The notes under the pieces are model-generated. The model did no database searches. It saw nothing but the letters and a program-made list of their open reading frames with translations, and was not told the origin of the DNA. Made by a program: the position numbers and the translations under genes. Of a stretch of 64,000 nucleotides of DNA, positions 1 to 8,239 are shown in pieces. Position 1 is the stretch's first letter, and every line of letters begins with the position of its first letter. The DNA lies in assembly GCF_001544555.2 (NCBI RefSeq), contig NZ_FCOK02000007.1, positions 1 through 64,000 on the forward strand, given 5' to 3'. This DNA is from Caballeronia udeis. Lineage in GTDB: Bacteria > Pseudomonadota > Gammaproteobacteria > Burkholderiales > Burkholderiaceae.

Positions 1-145
1 ACTTGCCTTCAACCGGCACGTTCATTTGCTTCGATGTCGCCGTGACCGTGCTTTTGGCCGTGTCGACCTGGGCTTGAGCGGCGCTGGTGAATAGAGCGGT
101 GGCGGCGCAAGCCGCTAATAACCATCGGTACAAGGGTGTTTGCAT
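1..145 (-). CDS. YceI-like secreted protein, N-terminus only (partial)
   Basis: The minus strand reads in frame from an ATG at 143-145 to the left edge for 48 codons. The product starts MQTPLYRWLLAACAATALF and continues through an Ala-rich hydrophobic stretch to an AQA cleavage-type site, so it looks like a Sec signal peptide of about 25 residues. The mature start (VDTAKSTVTATSKQMNVPVE) resembles the first strand of YceI-family proteins, periplasmic beta-barrel lipid-binding proteins that often begin with 'VDxxKSxVxxxxKQMNVPVEGKF'. Only the first strand is visible, so the family call rests on this short match. The gene is truncated by the window, not by mutation. Confidence 0.6.
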   Translation of the reverse strand, partial: MQTPLYRWLLAACAATALFTSAAQAQVDTAKSTVTATSKQMNVPVEGK

Positions 146-350
146 ATCAGGCTTAGGATCGTAATCGATGCAGCATGGTATGCGAGCAGATATGCGGCGG
201 ATAGCCACACGGCAGGAACAGATTGTTCTACGGGTGAAGATAATGGAGGAATGGGCAACACGGACTCAGTCGGCGCCAGGTCAAACCAACGCACAAAAAA
301 AGCGCAGCGCCAAAGGATCACCCGACAATCCCTTCGCACTGCGCATCACC

Positions 351-379
351 ATCACCGCCCCCAAACAGGGGCCGGTGAT
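351..379 (-). terminator. Hairpin at the end of the sugar ABC operon
   Basis: ATCACCGCCCCC (351-362) pairs with GGGGCCGGTGAT (368-379) with one mismatch around a 5-nt loop. The stem abuts the stop codon of the substrate-binding protein gene. No T-run follows on the minus strand, so it may act as a 3' stabilising hairpin or a weak terminator rather than a classic intrinsic terminator. Confidence 0.45.
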
Positions 380-1323
380 CAATACAACACGTTCTTCGCC
401 ACCGGCTGATCAATATTGCCTTTATCGACCATGACCACGCCCGTATCGACAAACTTCGGCGGCGACTTCTTCTCAATCACGCCAATCACCGTCTGAATGC
501 CCTTGTAGCCCATCTGATACGAGCCTTGCACTGCTATAGCTTGGATCGTTCCGTCCTTCACGAAGTTCTGCAGATCCGCATTGCCGTCGAATCCAACCGC
601 AATCACCTTGCCGGCCTTGCCCGACTGCGCCAGCGCGCGGCCCATCCCTACGGCCGTCGGCTCGTTCGCCCCAAAAATTCCTTTCAGGTCCGGGTTGGCG
701 GCAAGCACGTCGGTCGTCTGGTTAAGTGCATTCGCCATTTGCGACTGCGAGTAGAACGGTCCGACCACCTGCAACTTCGAATGCGCCGCCAGATACTTGC
801 GGAACCCGCCCACGCGCCCCACTTCGGACCCTGCGCCGGCCACATACGACATCAACGCAATCTTGCCCGTCTGCCCCACCCGCGCGATCAGCGCCTGAGC
901 GCACATCTCGCCGGCCTTTTCGTTGTCGGTGGAGAGGAAAGCCTGGTAATACGGCTTGCCCGAATCGGACAGCGCCGAATCAATGATCACCACCGGAATA
1001 TGCGCTTCCCATGCCTTCTTCACGGCGGGCACCAGCGCGTCCGGGTCCGACGCCGCCAGCACGATCCCCGCGACTTTCCGGTTCACCGCATTCTCGACCA
1101 TGTTCACTTCGGCGGCTATGTCGGATTCGGCGGCCGGGCCCTGGAAGGTCATCGTGTAACCCTTCTCGGAAGCCAGGGCAGCGGTCGCGCCCTTGTTGAC
1201 GTTCTGCCAGTAATTCGAATCGGCGCTCTTCACGATCACGGCAATCTCGCCGCCCGCCGCAAACGCGCTGCTCGCAGCGACTGCAAGCACAGCGGTAAAC
1301 ATCGCCTTCGTAGTCAGTTTCAT
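379..1323 (-). CDS. Sugar ABC transporter, periplasmic substrate-binding protein (RbsB-like)
   Basis: 314 aa, the usual length for pentose/hexose-binding proteins of the periplasmic binding protein type I (peripla_BP_4) family. A signal peptide is clear: MKLTTKAMFTAVLAVAASSAFA, cleaved before AGGEIAVIV. Family landmarks are the SDSNYWQ-type first loop, 'NAVNRKVAGIVLAASDPDALVPAV', 'VVIIDSAL', 'GIFGANEPTAVGMGRAL' and 'VIAVGFDGNADLQ'. The start has a GGAG ribosome binding site 7 nt upstream. It is the third gene of an operon (ATPase, permease, binding protein), 87 nt after the permease gene. Its ligand cannot be read from sequence; no sugar-catabolic enzyme is attached to the operon. Confidence 0.9.
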   Translation of the reverse strand: MKLTTKAMFTAVLAVAASSAFAAGGEIAVIVKSADSNYWQNVNKGATAALASEKGYTMTFQGPAAESDIAAEVNMVENAVNRKVAGIVLAASDPDALVPAVKKAWEAHIPVVIIDSALSDSGKPYYQAFLSTDNEKAGEMCAQALIARVGQTGKIALMSYVAGAGSEVGRVGGFRKYLAAHSKLQVVGPFYSQSQMANALNQTTDVLAANPDLKGIFGANEPTAVGMGRALAQSGKAGKVIAVGFDGNADLQNFVKDGTIQAIAVQGSYQMGYKGIQTVIGVIEKKSPPKFVDTGVVMVDKGNIDQPVAKNVLY

Positions 1324-1410
1324 GTCTCGCTCCTGTTGATTTTGTAAGACCCCGTGGGCCCCTCTTGCTCTCTTCTACATCGCGAACGCTCCAGGCGCGT
1401 TCGATGAAAC

Positions 1411-2439
1411 TCATCTCCGGTTCCGGATCTGGTCAATCCACACCGTCCCCAAGATAACCAGGCCGATGATGATCTGCTGGATGAAACTCGATACCCCGTT
1501 CATGTTCAGTCCATTGCGCAAAATACCGATCACGAACGCGCCAATTGCCGTGCCGGAGATCGTGCCGACGCCGCCCATCAGCGACGTCCCGCCAATCACC
1601 GCGCTCGCGATGGCATCGAGTTCGTACATCACGCCTTCATTCGGCTGCGCCGTCACCAGCCGCGACATCAGCACGCATCCGGTCAGCCCCGCGAGCGCGC
1701 CGGACAGCACATAGGTGAACAGCTTCACGCGATTCACGTTCACGCCGGACAGCCGCGCCGCTTCCGCGTTCGACCCGACCGCGTAGATGTGCCGCCCAAG
1801 CGAGGTGCGGCTGAGCATGATGGCGACCAGCACCGCCAGCACGACCATGATGATCACGGGATACGGAATGCCGGGAAACACGATGTCGGGAAAACCGTCC
1901 GAGCCCATGCGGACCACGCGAAAAAGCGAGCCGTTGCCGAGTTCGGCGAAGGAATCGCCAAGCCCCGAGACTGGCCGAGCACCCGTGATCTGCAAGGCCA
2001 CGCCGCGTGCGACAAGCATCATGCCCAGCGTGGCAATGAACGGCGGCAAGCCCATGCGCGTCACGAACAAGCCGTTGAACGCGCCGCAGATCGCACCCAC
2101 GATCACGCCGCCGAGCATGCCTATGGGCACGGGCACGCCGGCTTTCACGAGCAACGCGGCGGCCACGCCTGATAGCGCGAGCACCGACCCGACCGACAAG
2201 TCGATACCGCCGGTAATGATCACGCACGTCGCGCCGAGCCCGAGATAAGCGATGGACGTCACCTGCAACGCGACAGTCATGCCGTTGCCGAGTGACATGA
2301 ACGCGTTGCTGGTCGCAGAGAACACGACCACGAGCATCACCAGGCTTCCCAGCGCCGCGAACTTCTGGATCAGGTCCTTGCGGCGTTCCCGGGCGCGGGC
2401 ACGGTCGGCGTGCGCCGGGTCGGTAGTCATCTCAAGCAT
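1411..2439 (-). CDS. Sugar ABC transporter permease (RbsC-like)
   Basis: 342 aa inner-membrane permease of the BPD_transp_2 (RbsC/XylH/AraH) family. Successive hydrophobic segments run from about residue 30 to the C-terminus. The sequence contains the family motif region 'CVIITGGIDLSVGSVLALSG' near residues 75-95 and 'ASAVIGGTSLMGGVGTISGT' near 280-300, which contacts the ATPase. The annotated ATG overlaps the end of the upstream ATPase gene by 8 nt; a second in-frame ATG 9 nt downstream (MTTDPAH) would abolish the overlap. Overlap and order indicate translational coupling with the ATPase. Substrate unknown. Confidence 0.9.
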   Translation of the reverse strand: MLEMTTDPAHADRARARERRKDLIQKFAALGSLVMLVVVFSATSNAFMSLGNGMTVALQVTSIAYLGLGATCVIITGGIDLSVGSVLALSGVAAALLVKAGVPVPIGMLGGVIVGAICGAFNGLFVTRMGLPPFIATLGMMLVARGVALQITGARPVSGLGDSFAELGNGSLFRVVRMGSDGFPDIVFPGIPYPVIIMVVLAVLVAIMLSRTSLGRHIYAVGSNAEAARLSGVNVNRVKLFTYVLSGALAGLTGCVLMSRLVTAQPNEGVMYELDAIASAVIGGTSLMGGVGTISGTAIGAFVIGILRNGLNMNGVSSFIQQIIIGLVILGTVWIDQIRNRR

Positions 2440-3988
2440 GGGCGATCCGTCCTGATGCGTAGTGCATGATTTCTTCCTGATTGGTTTTGCGGGTCTCGAG
2501 CACGCCCGCTATCCGGCCTTCATGAAACACGGCCACGCGGTCCGTCATGCCCATGATTTCGGGCAGCTCCGAACTGATCAATACAACGCCAATGCCCTGC
2601 GCCGCGAGCCGGTCCATGAGTTCGTAGATCGCGTATTTCGCACCGACGTCGATGCCGCGCGTGGGTTCATCGAAGAACAGGATCTTCGATTCGCGGAACA
2701 GCCATTTGCTGATGACGACTTTCTGCTGATTGCCGCCCGAGAGATTGCGTGTGATCTGGTTCACGCCCGGGGTACGAATCCCAAGCGCATCGATATATTT
2801 GCGCGCAACCTTCGCCTCCTCCTCGAAGCGGATAAAACCGCCCGCGCCTGACACGGCTTCCACGTTCGCGAGCGTGATGTTCTTCGCGACCGTCATCTGC
2901 AGCGCGAGGCCATTGCCCTTGCGGTCCTCCGAGAGATACGCAATGCCGTTGCGGATCGCGTCGATAGGCGAATGGATCGAGAGCCGCCTACCTTGCAACT
3001 GGACTTCACCCGCCTCGACCGGATCGGCCCCGAACACGGCGCGCGCAACCTCAGTGCGCCCCGAGCCCATCAGTCCCGCAAACCCCAGGATTTCCCCGCG
3101 ACGCAACTCGAAGCTCACCGGTCCGAACACATCGCGGCGCGTGAGGCCGCTCACGCTCAGCAGCACGTCATCCGTCGGCTGCGATTTGCGTTCGGGAAAG
3201 ACATCGTCCAGATCCCGGCCGACCATATGCGACACCACTTGCTCGATGGTGGTGGCGGCGAAGTCATCGGTGGAAATGGTGCGGCCGTCGCGCAGCACAG
3301 TGACGCGATCGGCAATCTCGGCGAGCTCGTCCAGCCGATGCGAGATATAGACAATGCCCACGCCCGCCTGCCGCAACTCCTTGATGATCCGGAACAAATG
3401 CACGGTCTCGGATTCAGTCAGCGACGACGTGGGTTCATCCATGATCAAGAGCCGCGCGTTGAGCGACAGCGCCTTCGCAATCTCGATCATCTGCTGCTGC
3501 GCGACCGACAACGACCCAACCAGCGTGCGCGGCTTCAGCGACAGGCCAATGCGATCAAGAGCCGCCTGCGAATCGGCGGCGAGCCGCACCCGGTCGATGA
3601 AAATCCCGCGCTTCGGCTCCCGCGCCAGAAAGATGTTTTCCGCGATGGACAGATGCGGGATCAGGTTCAGTTCCTGGTGAATGATCGCGATGCCCGCTGC
3701 CTGCGCCTCGAGCGTGGACGCGAAGTGGTGCTCGCGGCCGTCGATGTAGATTTCGCCCTCGTCCGGCCGGTATTGGCCGCTGACGATCTTCATGAGCGTC
3801 GACTTGCCCGCGCCGTTTTCACCGCAAATGGCATGCACCTCGCCCGCGCGGACGTCGAAGCTGACGTTTTGCAGCGCGATCACGCCAGGGAAGCGCTTGC
3901 CGACGCTGTTCAGGCGCAGCAGGGGCTCGTCCGGCATCGCCTGTGGGCGCGCGGAAGGCTGCATGCGCTGTTGGGCTGCCACGTTCAT
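2432..3988 (-). CDS. Sugar ABC transporter ATP-binding protein (RbsA-like, two ABC domains)
   Basis: 518 aa with two fused nucleotide-binding domains, the standard architecture of RbsA/MglA/XylG. The first domain has a good Walker A (GENGAGKST, about residue 57), a signature helix LSVAQQQMIEIAKAL and Walker B LLIMDEPTSSL. The second has a degenerate Walker A (GLMGSGRTE) but an intact LSGGNQQKVVISKWL signature and ILFFDEPTRGIDVG, which is normal in this family. A GAGG ribosome binding site lies about 9 nt upstream of the ATG. It is the first gene of the operon and is divergent from a GntR-type regulator; the shared intergenic region carries operator-like repeats. Confidence 0.93.
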   Translation of the reverse strand: MNVAAQQRMQPSARPQAMPDEPLLRLNSVGKRFPGVIALQNVSFDVRAGEVHAICGENGAGKSTLMKIVSGQYRPDEGEIYIDGREHHFASTLEAQAAGIAIIHQELNLIPHLSIAENIFLAREPKRGIFIDRVRLAADSQAALDRIGLSLKPRTLVGSLSVAQQQMIEIAKALSLNARLLIMDEPTSSLTESETVHLFRIIKELRQAGVGIVYISHRLDELAEIADRVTVLRDGRTISTDDFAATTIEQVVSHMVGRDLDDVFPERKSQPTDDVLLSVSGLTRRDVFGPVSFELRRGEILGFAGLMGSGRTEVARAVFGADPVEAGEVQLQGRRLSIHSPIDAIRNGIAYLSEDRKGNGLALQMTVAKNITLANVEAVSGAGGFIRFEEEAKVARKYIDALGIRTPGVNQITRNLSGGNQQKVVISKWLFRESKILFFDEPTRGIDVGAKYAIYELMDRLAAQGIGVVLISSELPEIMGMTDRVAVFHEGRIAGVLETRKTNQEEIMHYASGRIAHA

Positions 3989-4091
3989 CGCTGGGCCTCG
4001 TCGACTCGTATGAGCATTTGCACCGGCGTTGTCTCCTCGGCAGGGTCACGGGTCGTGGGGGCTGGCGCCGATCATTGTTCAGGCACCAAAG

Positions 4092-4102
4092 TGGTCAAGC
4101 CA
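4092..4102. promoter_or_regulatory. FadR/GntR-type operator-like site, copy 1
   Basis: TGGTCAAGCCA, a TGG-N5-CCA dyad resembling the TGGT-N3-ACCA core used by FadR-subfamily GntR regulators. It lies about 100 bp upstream of the ABC-operon start codon and about 190 bp upstream of the regulator gene. The same 11-mer recurs twice at 4225 and 4242. Confidence 0.55.
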
Positions 4103-4224
4103 ATTTTATGTTTCCGCATCTGGCCTTACCTGTTGCGAATGATAATGGCGTTATGCCTACTCTGGAATCGCGGTATTTACCCTTATATTCATTGGCATGC
4201 CGGTCGAGCGATGCTGAAAGCAAT

Positions 4225-4258
4225 TGGTCAAGCCACCTTACTGGTCAAGCCACCTTAC
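4225..4258. repeat. Tandem 17-bp repeat containing two FadR-type operator-like sites
   Basis: TGGTCAAGCCACCTTAC occurs twice head to tail (4225-4241 and 4242-4258) with no mismatch. Each copy starts with the same TGGTCAAGCCA dyad seen at 4092. The pair ends 17-32 bp before the candidate starts of the GntR regulator, a position suited to autorepression. The operator role is inference from sequence and location. Confidence 0.6.
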
Positions 4259-4290
4259 ACTCGGATCCCGGCACGATGCCCCTACTCCCC

Positions 4291-4983
4291 ATGACGACAT
4301 CTGTAAAACTGGTTGAAACGCGACGGCTGTATCAAACCATCGCCGATCAGATCAACACGCTGATCCGCCACGGCAGTTTCCCGGCGGGTGCACGCCTGCC
4401 GCCCGAGCGTGAGCTGGCGCAGCAACTGGGCGTGTCGCGGCCATCGCTGCGGGAGGCGTTGATCGCGCTCGAAATTCGTGGGCAGGTCGAGATCCGGATG
4501 GGCTCAGGCGTGTACGTCTGCGACGGCGGTACCGAGGAACCGCCGTTGACCTCCATGGGCGAAAGCCCTACCGAGTTGATGCAGGCGCGTGCGGCCATTG
4601 AAGGATGCGTGATCGTGCTGGCTTGCACGCGGCTGACGCCGGACGGAATGGCACGGCTGCAAAAGAGCGTGGAGTCGATGCGTGAACTGATCGCGGCAGG
4701 ACGCTCGCCGCTGGAACCCGACCGGCAGTTCCATATGACGCTGGCTGAAATTGCGGGAAATTCAGTGCTGACCCGGCTGGTCGGCGAGTTATTCGATGGC
4801 CGCAACGACCCGATCGCCGCCAAGGTGAGCGGACTCGCGGAAAACATCACGACATGGGGCGTCGCGCTCTCCGAGCACGAACGGATCTTGAGGACGCTGG
4901 AAGCCCGCGATCCGATCGCCGCACAGGCCGCCATGCGGTCGCATCTGAAGGCGTCGGAAGAACGCTGGGTGGGCGGCGTTTGA
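4291..4983 (+). CDS. GntR-family transcriptional regulator, FadR subfamily
   Basis: About 230 aa. Residues ~8-75 form a winged helix-turn-helix of the GntR type (RRLYQTIADQINTLIR, then GARLPPERELAQQLGVSRPS, LREALIALEIRGQVEIRMGSGVYV). The rest is an alpha-helical FCD effector domain with the expected metal-site residues in 'DRQFHMTLAEIAGN' and 'EHERILRTLEARD', and a C-terminal AMRSHL. The frame stays open well upstream, but the domain starts here; ATG at 4276 (adding MPLLP) is an equally possible start and neither has a strong ribosome binding site. It is divergent from the sugar ABC operon and probably controls it through the TGGTCAAGCCA repeats. Effector unknown. Confidence 0.88.
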   Translation: MTTSVKLVETRRLYQTIADQINTLIRHGSFPAGARLPPERELAQQLGVSRPSLREALIALEIRGQVEIRMGSGVYVCDGGTEEPPLTSMGESPTELMQARAAIEGCVIVLACTRLTPDGMARLQKSVESMRELIAAGRSPLEPDRQFHMTLAEIAGNSVLTRLVGELFDGRNDPIAAKVSGLAENITTWGVALSEHERILRTLEARDPIAAQAAMRSHLKASEERWVGGV

Positions 4984-5136
4984 CTGCTTGAAGCGCGGCC
5001 CAAGCTTTCAATCGAATCTCCGCGCACCTTCCCGGCATCCTCCAGCCCTGGAAAATCAGCCCGACGACTCACCAAAGCATGGAGAGCGCGCAGAGGTGCA
5101 GTCGCAATCTGCGAAAACGGATTGAGACATGTTATT

Positions 5137-5149
5137 GAGAATAATTCTC
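5137..5149. promoter_or_regulatory. Fur-box-like palindrome
   Basis: GAGAAT-A-ATTCTC is a perfect inverted repeat within 'TTATTGAGAATAATTCTCGTG', close to the core of beta-proteobacterial Fur boxes. No protein gene starts immediately downstream on either strand: 4983 is the end of a plus-strand gene and 5435-5545 is a minus-strand gene. A regulated small transcript is therefore considered in the findings. Confidence 0.45.
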
Positions 5150-5279
5150 GTGTAAAAGTTTACGATGCGCGGGGCATCGCCGTCCTTCACGGGCGGTCGC
5201 CGTTCCGAACGATGCTGCGTAAAAACATGGGCAAAGACAGCAGGAATGTCCGTGCCTTCATCACGCCTTCACCATGCAA

Positions 5280-5302
5280 ACGGCCCGCTTGAAGCGGGCC
5301 GT
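5280..5302 (+). terminator. GC-rich hairpin, possible terminator
   Basis: CGGCCCGCTT (5281-5290) and AAGCGGGCCG (5292-5301) are exact reverse complements, extended by an outer A-T pair. No T-run follows on the plus strand; on the minus strand only a short TTTGC follows. It could end a transcript starting at the Fur-like box. Confidence 0.4.
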
Positions 5303-5434
5303 GGATGACGAAAAACGTGCTGCGGGAAACAGGAATCTGGAAGCCGAAGCGAGGTGAAGATCAAACGAGCGGACGTTTGAACGCGCCCGTCTGCAGCCCT
5401 TGCGCACTGTGTCACTTCCAATTCGCCGCTTCCA

Positions 5435-5545
5435 TTACTGCCGCTTGGACGCCTCCTTCTTCAGTTTCTTCGCCTCTTTCTTTTCTTTCGGCGATTTGAC
5501 AGCGACCTTCTTCTCGGTTTTCTTCGCGTCCTGGCTCTTACTCAT
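5435..5545 (-). CDS. Small Lys-rich hypothetical protein (36 aa)
   Basis: Starts at an ATG with a GGAG ribosome binding site about 6 nt upstream and reads MSKSQDAKKTEKKVAVKSPK, continuing as a Lys/Glu-rich helix to SKRQ and a stop. More than a third of the residues are lysine and the chain is strongly basic with no hydrophobic segment. An upstream extension of the frame lacks coding character, so this start is preferred. Function is not recognisable; a small nucleic-acid-binding or stress peptide is possible but unproven. It is followed on the same strand by no close gene. Confidence 0.6.
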   Translation of the reverse strand: MSKSQDAKKTEKKVAVKSPKEKKEAKKLKKEASKRQ

Positions 5546-5673
5546 GATGTGCTCCGTGGTTGACCTTGCATTATTGCCCGAGCCGTTACGCTTTGGAACA
5601 TGAGCGACATAAAAATCCATCGCCGGAACCGGCTGCACGACTCGAGGCTAAAACAAAAACAGTGCTAAAACGC

Positions 5674-5937
5674 TTAATCGATTTTCGAGCGCAGCTCTTG
5701 CGCGCTCACTCTCAACGCCTGGTAGCCGGACCGTGCGTGCTCAGGCAAATCCGGATCGCCGATAAGCGTGCCCAGCGTCTCGATCACGCTATAGAGAATG
5801 CCCTTGGCCGCGCCTGCGGCCATGGCGCCCGACGCGTAGGAATGATCGACGTGGCTGATGGCGGCATCGAAGTGGTCCTGTTCGGGGGGCTCGTTCACCG
5901 CGGGCTTGACCGGGTTCTCTGTCGAGTTGGGTTCCAT
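5674..5937 (-). CDS. Hypothetical protein (87 aa)
   Basis: Acidic Pro/Glu-rich N-terminus (MEPNSTENPVKPAVNEPPEQD), then an Ala/Gly-rich middle (SGAMAAGAAKGILYSVIETLGTLI) and a charged C-terminal helix ending QELRSKID. No signal peptide or clear membrane helix. The codon third positions match neighbouring genes, supporting expression. The gene lies between the small basic protein and the Rieske oxygenase gene, all on the minus strand with gaps of more than 100 nt. I do not recognise a family. Confidence 0.6.
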   Translation of the reverse strand: MEPNSTENPVKPAVNEPPEQDHFDAAISHVDHSYASGAMAAGAAKGILYSVIETLGTLIGDPDLPEHARSGYQALRVSAQELRSKID

Positions 5938-6038
5938 GATGGTCGACCTCTTCTGGTTAATACTTCATGACTGCGACGTCTTGACTAAGACGTTGTTACT
6001 GCGGCGTTTTGTCGTGCACGACCATCAGCCGCCAGGTG

Positions 6039-7178
6039 TTAGTCGCTGATCGGCTGGATCATGTGCACACGACGCTCCGTCGCGGGTTCCCGAACCGGCG
6101 CGCCGCATTCAGTGAGCAGCTTGCGCAGTTCGAGGATGACCGGGAAAACCTCATGGTTATGATCGGCGCCTTGCCGGTCATGCGCTTCCTGCTCGCGCTC
6201 CACAATCCATCGATCTTCCTTGAAGATACGCTCGGTGAACCACACCAGCAACGGCCATGCTGCATCCAGGATGCCCGGTATTTTCGGCCGGCGGATGGAC
6301 AGCAGGCCAAACGTCCGGTTGGTGCGCTGCTCGGCATCCAGGGGCACGTACGCGATCCACAGGTCCATCACCATCGTCTGGTCCTTGGTGCGGATCCGGA
6401 GCGTCTGGTACGGATACTCGGTGCGGATCGTCATCACGTCCTTGTTGTTCTCGTCGGGCTTCGTGCCGCGCTTCTGGCTGAACACCAGCGCCTCGCCGAT
6501 GGGTTGCTTGCCCTCCTCGCGCGCGAACGTGTAGTTCACTTCCACCCAGTCGTCACCGCGGCTGCGACCGACCGATCGCGCCTTCATCTGGCCCATCTGC
6601 TTGCGATGCAGGAACTGATGGTTCATGTCCATCAGGTTCTCGTGCATGAAGCTGTAATGGCACTTCACTTCGCGCCCGAAGCGGCGGGTTTTGTAGGCTT
6701 TGTCGCCAACCGAACCGAGTGCGGGAAACGGCGTGGTCTCGGCGAGCAGCGGGTCGCCAGGGAAAATGAAAATCAGGCCGGCTTCTTCGCGGCACGGATA
6801 CGAGCGCACGCCGTTCGGCAGGCGTTCGCGCCCGAGATACGGGACGTCGATACAGCGGCCGGTGCAGTCGTAGGTCCAGCCGTGATAACAGCAACGAATG
6901 GATTCGCCGTCGACCACGCCCGCATGCAACGGCACCTGCCGATGCGCGCAGCGGTCTTCAAGCGCGAACACCTTGCCGGTTTCCGTGCGCACGAGCACGA
7001 CGGGGTCGCCCGCAAAACGAACGCCATGCGCCTTACCGCGTTTTACTTCCCGCGACCAGGCTACCGGGTACCAGTGATCGGGGTGGATATCGACACGGCG
7101 CAGATCGCGCGCCGGCGGTTGAATTTGTTGTGACGGAAGTTCGCCTGGAGCGACATCCTGTTGCAGCGCTACATGCAT
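6039..7178 (-). CDS. Rieske non-heme iron oxygenase, alpha-subunit type
   Basis: 379 aa. Oxygenase of the aromatic ring-hydroxylating / pheophorbide-a-oxygenase-like group. An N-terminal Rieske [2Fe-2S] domain shows C77-A-H79 and C96-x2-H99 (CAHRQVPLHAG ... CCYHGW). The C-terminal catalytic domain carries the mononuclear iron motif NLMDMNHQFLH (candidate D184, H187, H191). The chosen ATG has a GGAGG ribosome binding site 8 nt upstream; the frame stays open further 5' but without coding character. No ferredoxin, reductase or beta subunit is adjacent, so it must use electron donors encoded elsewhere. Substrate unknown. Confidence 0.88.
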   Translation of the reverse strand: MHVALQQDVAPGELPSQQIQPPARDLRRVDIHPDHWYPVAWSREVKRGKAHGVRFAGDPVVLVRTETGKVFALEDRCAHRQVPLHAGVVDGESIRCCYHGWTYDCTGRCIDVPYLGRERLPNGVRSYPCREEAGLIFIFPGDPLLAETTPFPALGSVGDKAYKTRRFGREVKCHYSFMHENLMDMNHQFLHRKQMGQMKARSVGRSRGDDWVEVNYTFAREEGKQPIGEALVFSQKRGTKPDENNKDVMTIRTEYPYQTLRIRTKDQTMVMDLWIAYVPLDAEQRTNRTFGLLSIRRPKIPGILDAAWPLLVWFTERIFKEDRWIVEREQEAHDRQGADHNHEVFPVILELRKLLTECGAPVREPATERRVHMIQPISD

Positions 7179-7603
7179 GTACGATGCCTCCGCTTGAGGG
7201 TATCGGCAAAAAAGGACCAAAAAACGGACGAAAAAGGTGCTTTGAGGAGACGTTGCAACCAAAGGCCTAACGCAGTCTACACGAGAGGACCATTGAGGCA
7301 CGACACGGGTTGGCTGCGGGCATCGGAGGCGGGCTGGACGGGCCTGCGCAGGCGGTGCGGCGGCTTTTTGCGGCACTTCTCCGCTCGGCCGGAGCCCATT
7401 CTCATGATATTTTTGCAACGTCCTTTGCGAGCTCCCCTGCACCGTCCATCCACCGATGCGGAACCATTCAGGCGTGCTCCTGATCGAACCGCCCGGCGCT
7501 GGATCCGGCTGCCTGAATCTGTCCACTGAGTCTGTCCACTGAATCTGTCCACTGAGTCTGGCTACCTGAGTCCGGTGGCTTCAGCCTCGATACATCAGAA
7601 TCG
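7179..7603. other. Intergenic region with 13-bp tandem repeats
   Basis: No convincing gene in 425 bp between the Rieske gene and the DUF938 gene, both on the minus strand. Apart from the tandem repeat at 7513-7564 I see no structured element. Frames that cross it on both strands are shadows with poor codon bias. Confidence 0.5.
7513..7564. repeat. 13-bp tandem repeat, four copies
   Basis: CTGAATCTGTCCA and CTGAGTCTGTCCA alternate: 7513-7525, 7526-7538, 7539-7551 and a degenerate CTGAGTCTGGCTA at 7552-7564. The A/G alternation makes a 26-bp higher-order unit. It lies about 40 bp beyond the 3' end of the DUF938 gene. Confidence 0.85.
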
Positions 7604-8239
7604 TCAGATGCCGGTGCGCCTGAATATGAGGCAGAAGTTGTTCGCGGGCATGGGCACGGCTTGTTCCATCCACAAGTCTGCGGCACGCCCGAGCTCCACC
7701 ACGTCTTCCATATTCCGAACGCCCCAGGCGGGGTTGGTGGCACGAAGCTGGTTGTCGAAGGCTTCGTTGCTCGGGGCGGTATGCGCTCCGTCGCGCTTGT
7801 AGGGTCCGTACAAAAAGAGCACGCCGTCGCTTGCCAGGCGCTCGCGGGCCCCCTGGAAAAGCGCTTGGGCTGCCTCCCACGGCGCGATATGGATCATGTT
7901 GATGCATACGATTGCTGCAAGCGAATCCGGCACGTTCCAGGGCGTCGACCGGACATCCAGGGCGACCGGCGCGTTGAGGTTGGCGAGTGAAGCGTGCTTG
8001 CGCCAGGCTTCAATGGAGGCGCGCGAAGCAGCGTCGGGATCGCTCGGTTGCCAGGTGACGCCAGGCAGCGCGGCGGCGAAGTGGACGGCATGCTGCCCCG
8101 TGCCGCTCGCGATTTCCAGGACCACGCCGGCCTCGGGCAGGACACGGCTCAGTACCTCGAGAATAGGTCCGCGATTACGTTCGGCAGCAGGCGCCGAGCG
8201 GCGGAGGGTATCGGAATTATCGGCGTTGTCGGGGGTCAC
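7604..8239 (-). CDS. DUF938-family SAM-dependent methyltransferase-like protein
   Basis: 211 aa from a GTG start (VTPDNADNSDTLRRSAP). It has the Rossmann motif VLEIASGTGQHAVHFAAALPGVTWQPSD (motif I and acidic loop) and 'IVCINMIHIAPWEAAQALFQGA', both typical of DUF938 proteins, followed by LFLYGPYKRDG and the C-terminal MPANNFCLIFR. The length matches the family. The frame is open about 160 nt further upstream but that extension lacks family similarity. Monocistronic in appearance. DUF938 proteins are assumed to be methyltransferases; the substrate is unknown. Confidence 0.85.
   Translation of the reverse strand: MTPDNADNSDTLRRSAPAAERNRGPILEVLSRVLPEAGVVLEIASGTGQHAVHFAAALPGVTWQPSDPDAASRASIEAWRKHASLANLNAPVALDVRSTPWNVPDSLAAIVCINMIHIAPWEAAQALFQGARERLASDGVLFLYGPYKRDGAHTAPSNEAFDNQLRATNPAWGVRNMEDVVELGRAADLWMEQAVPMPANNFCLIFRRTGI

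Larger units (their letters stand above)
4984..5434. other. Gene-poor region with Fur-like box, small hairpins and GC hairpin
   Basis: No convincing protein gene. It contains, left to right on the plus strand, the Fur-like palindrome (5137-5149), a stem CGATGC/GCATCG (5164-5180), a weaker stem over GCCGTCC/GGGCGGT, and a perfect 10-bp stem (5281-5301). A 21-codon frame (5227-5292) starts with ATG but has no ribosome binding site. The order box-structures-hairpin is compatible with a small RNA. Confidence 0.4.

Noticed and set aside
2972..4294. 440-codon open frame on the plus strand opposite the RbsA-like gene
   Set aside because: Antisense shadow; the opposite strand has two intact ABC domains.
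5227..5292. 21-codon frame in the Fur-box region
   Set aside because: No ribosome binding site and its end lies inside the hairpin; more likely non-coding RNA or nothing.
7513..7564. Possible CRISPR array
   Set aside because: Units are contiguous 13-mers with no spacers and no cas genes anywhere in the window.
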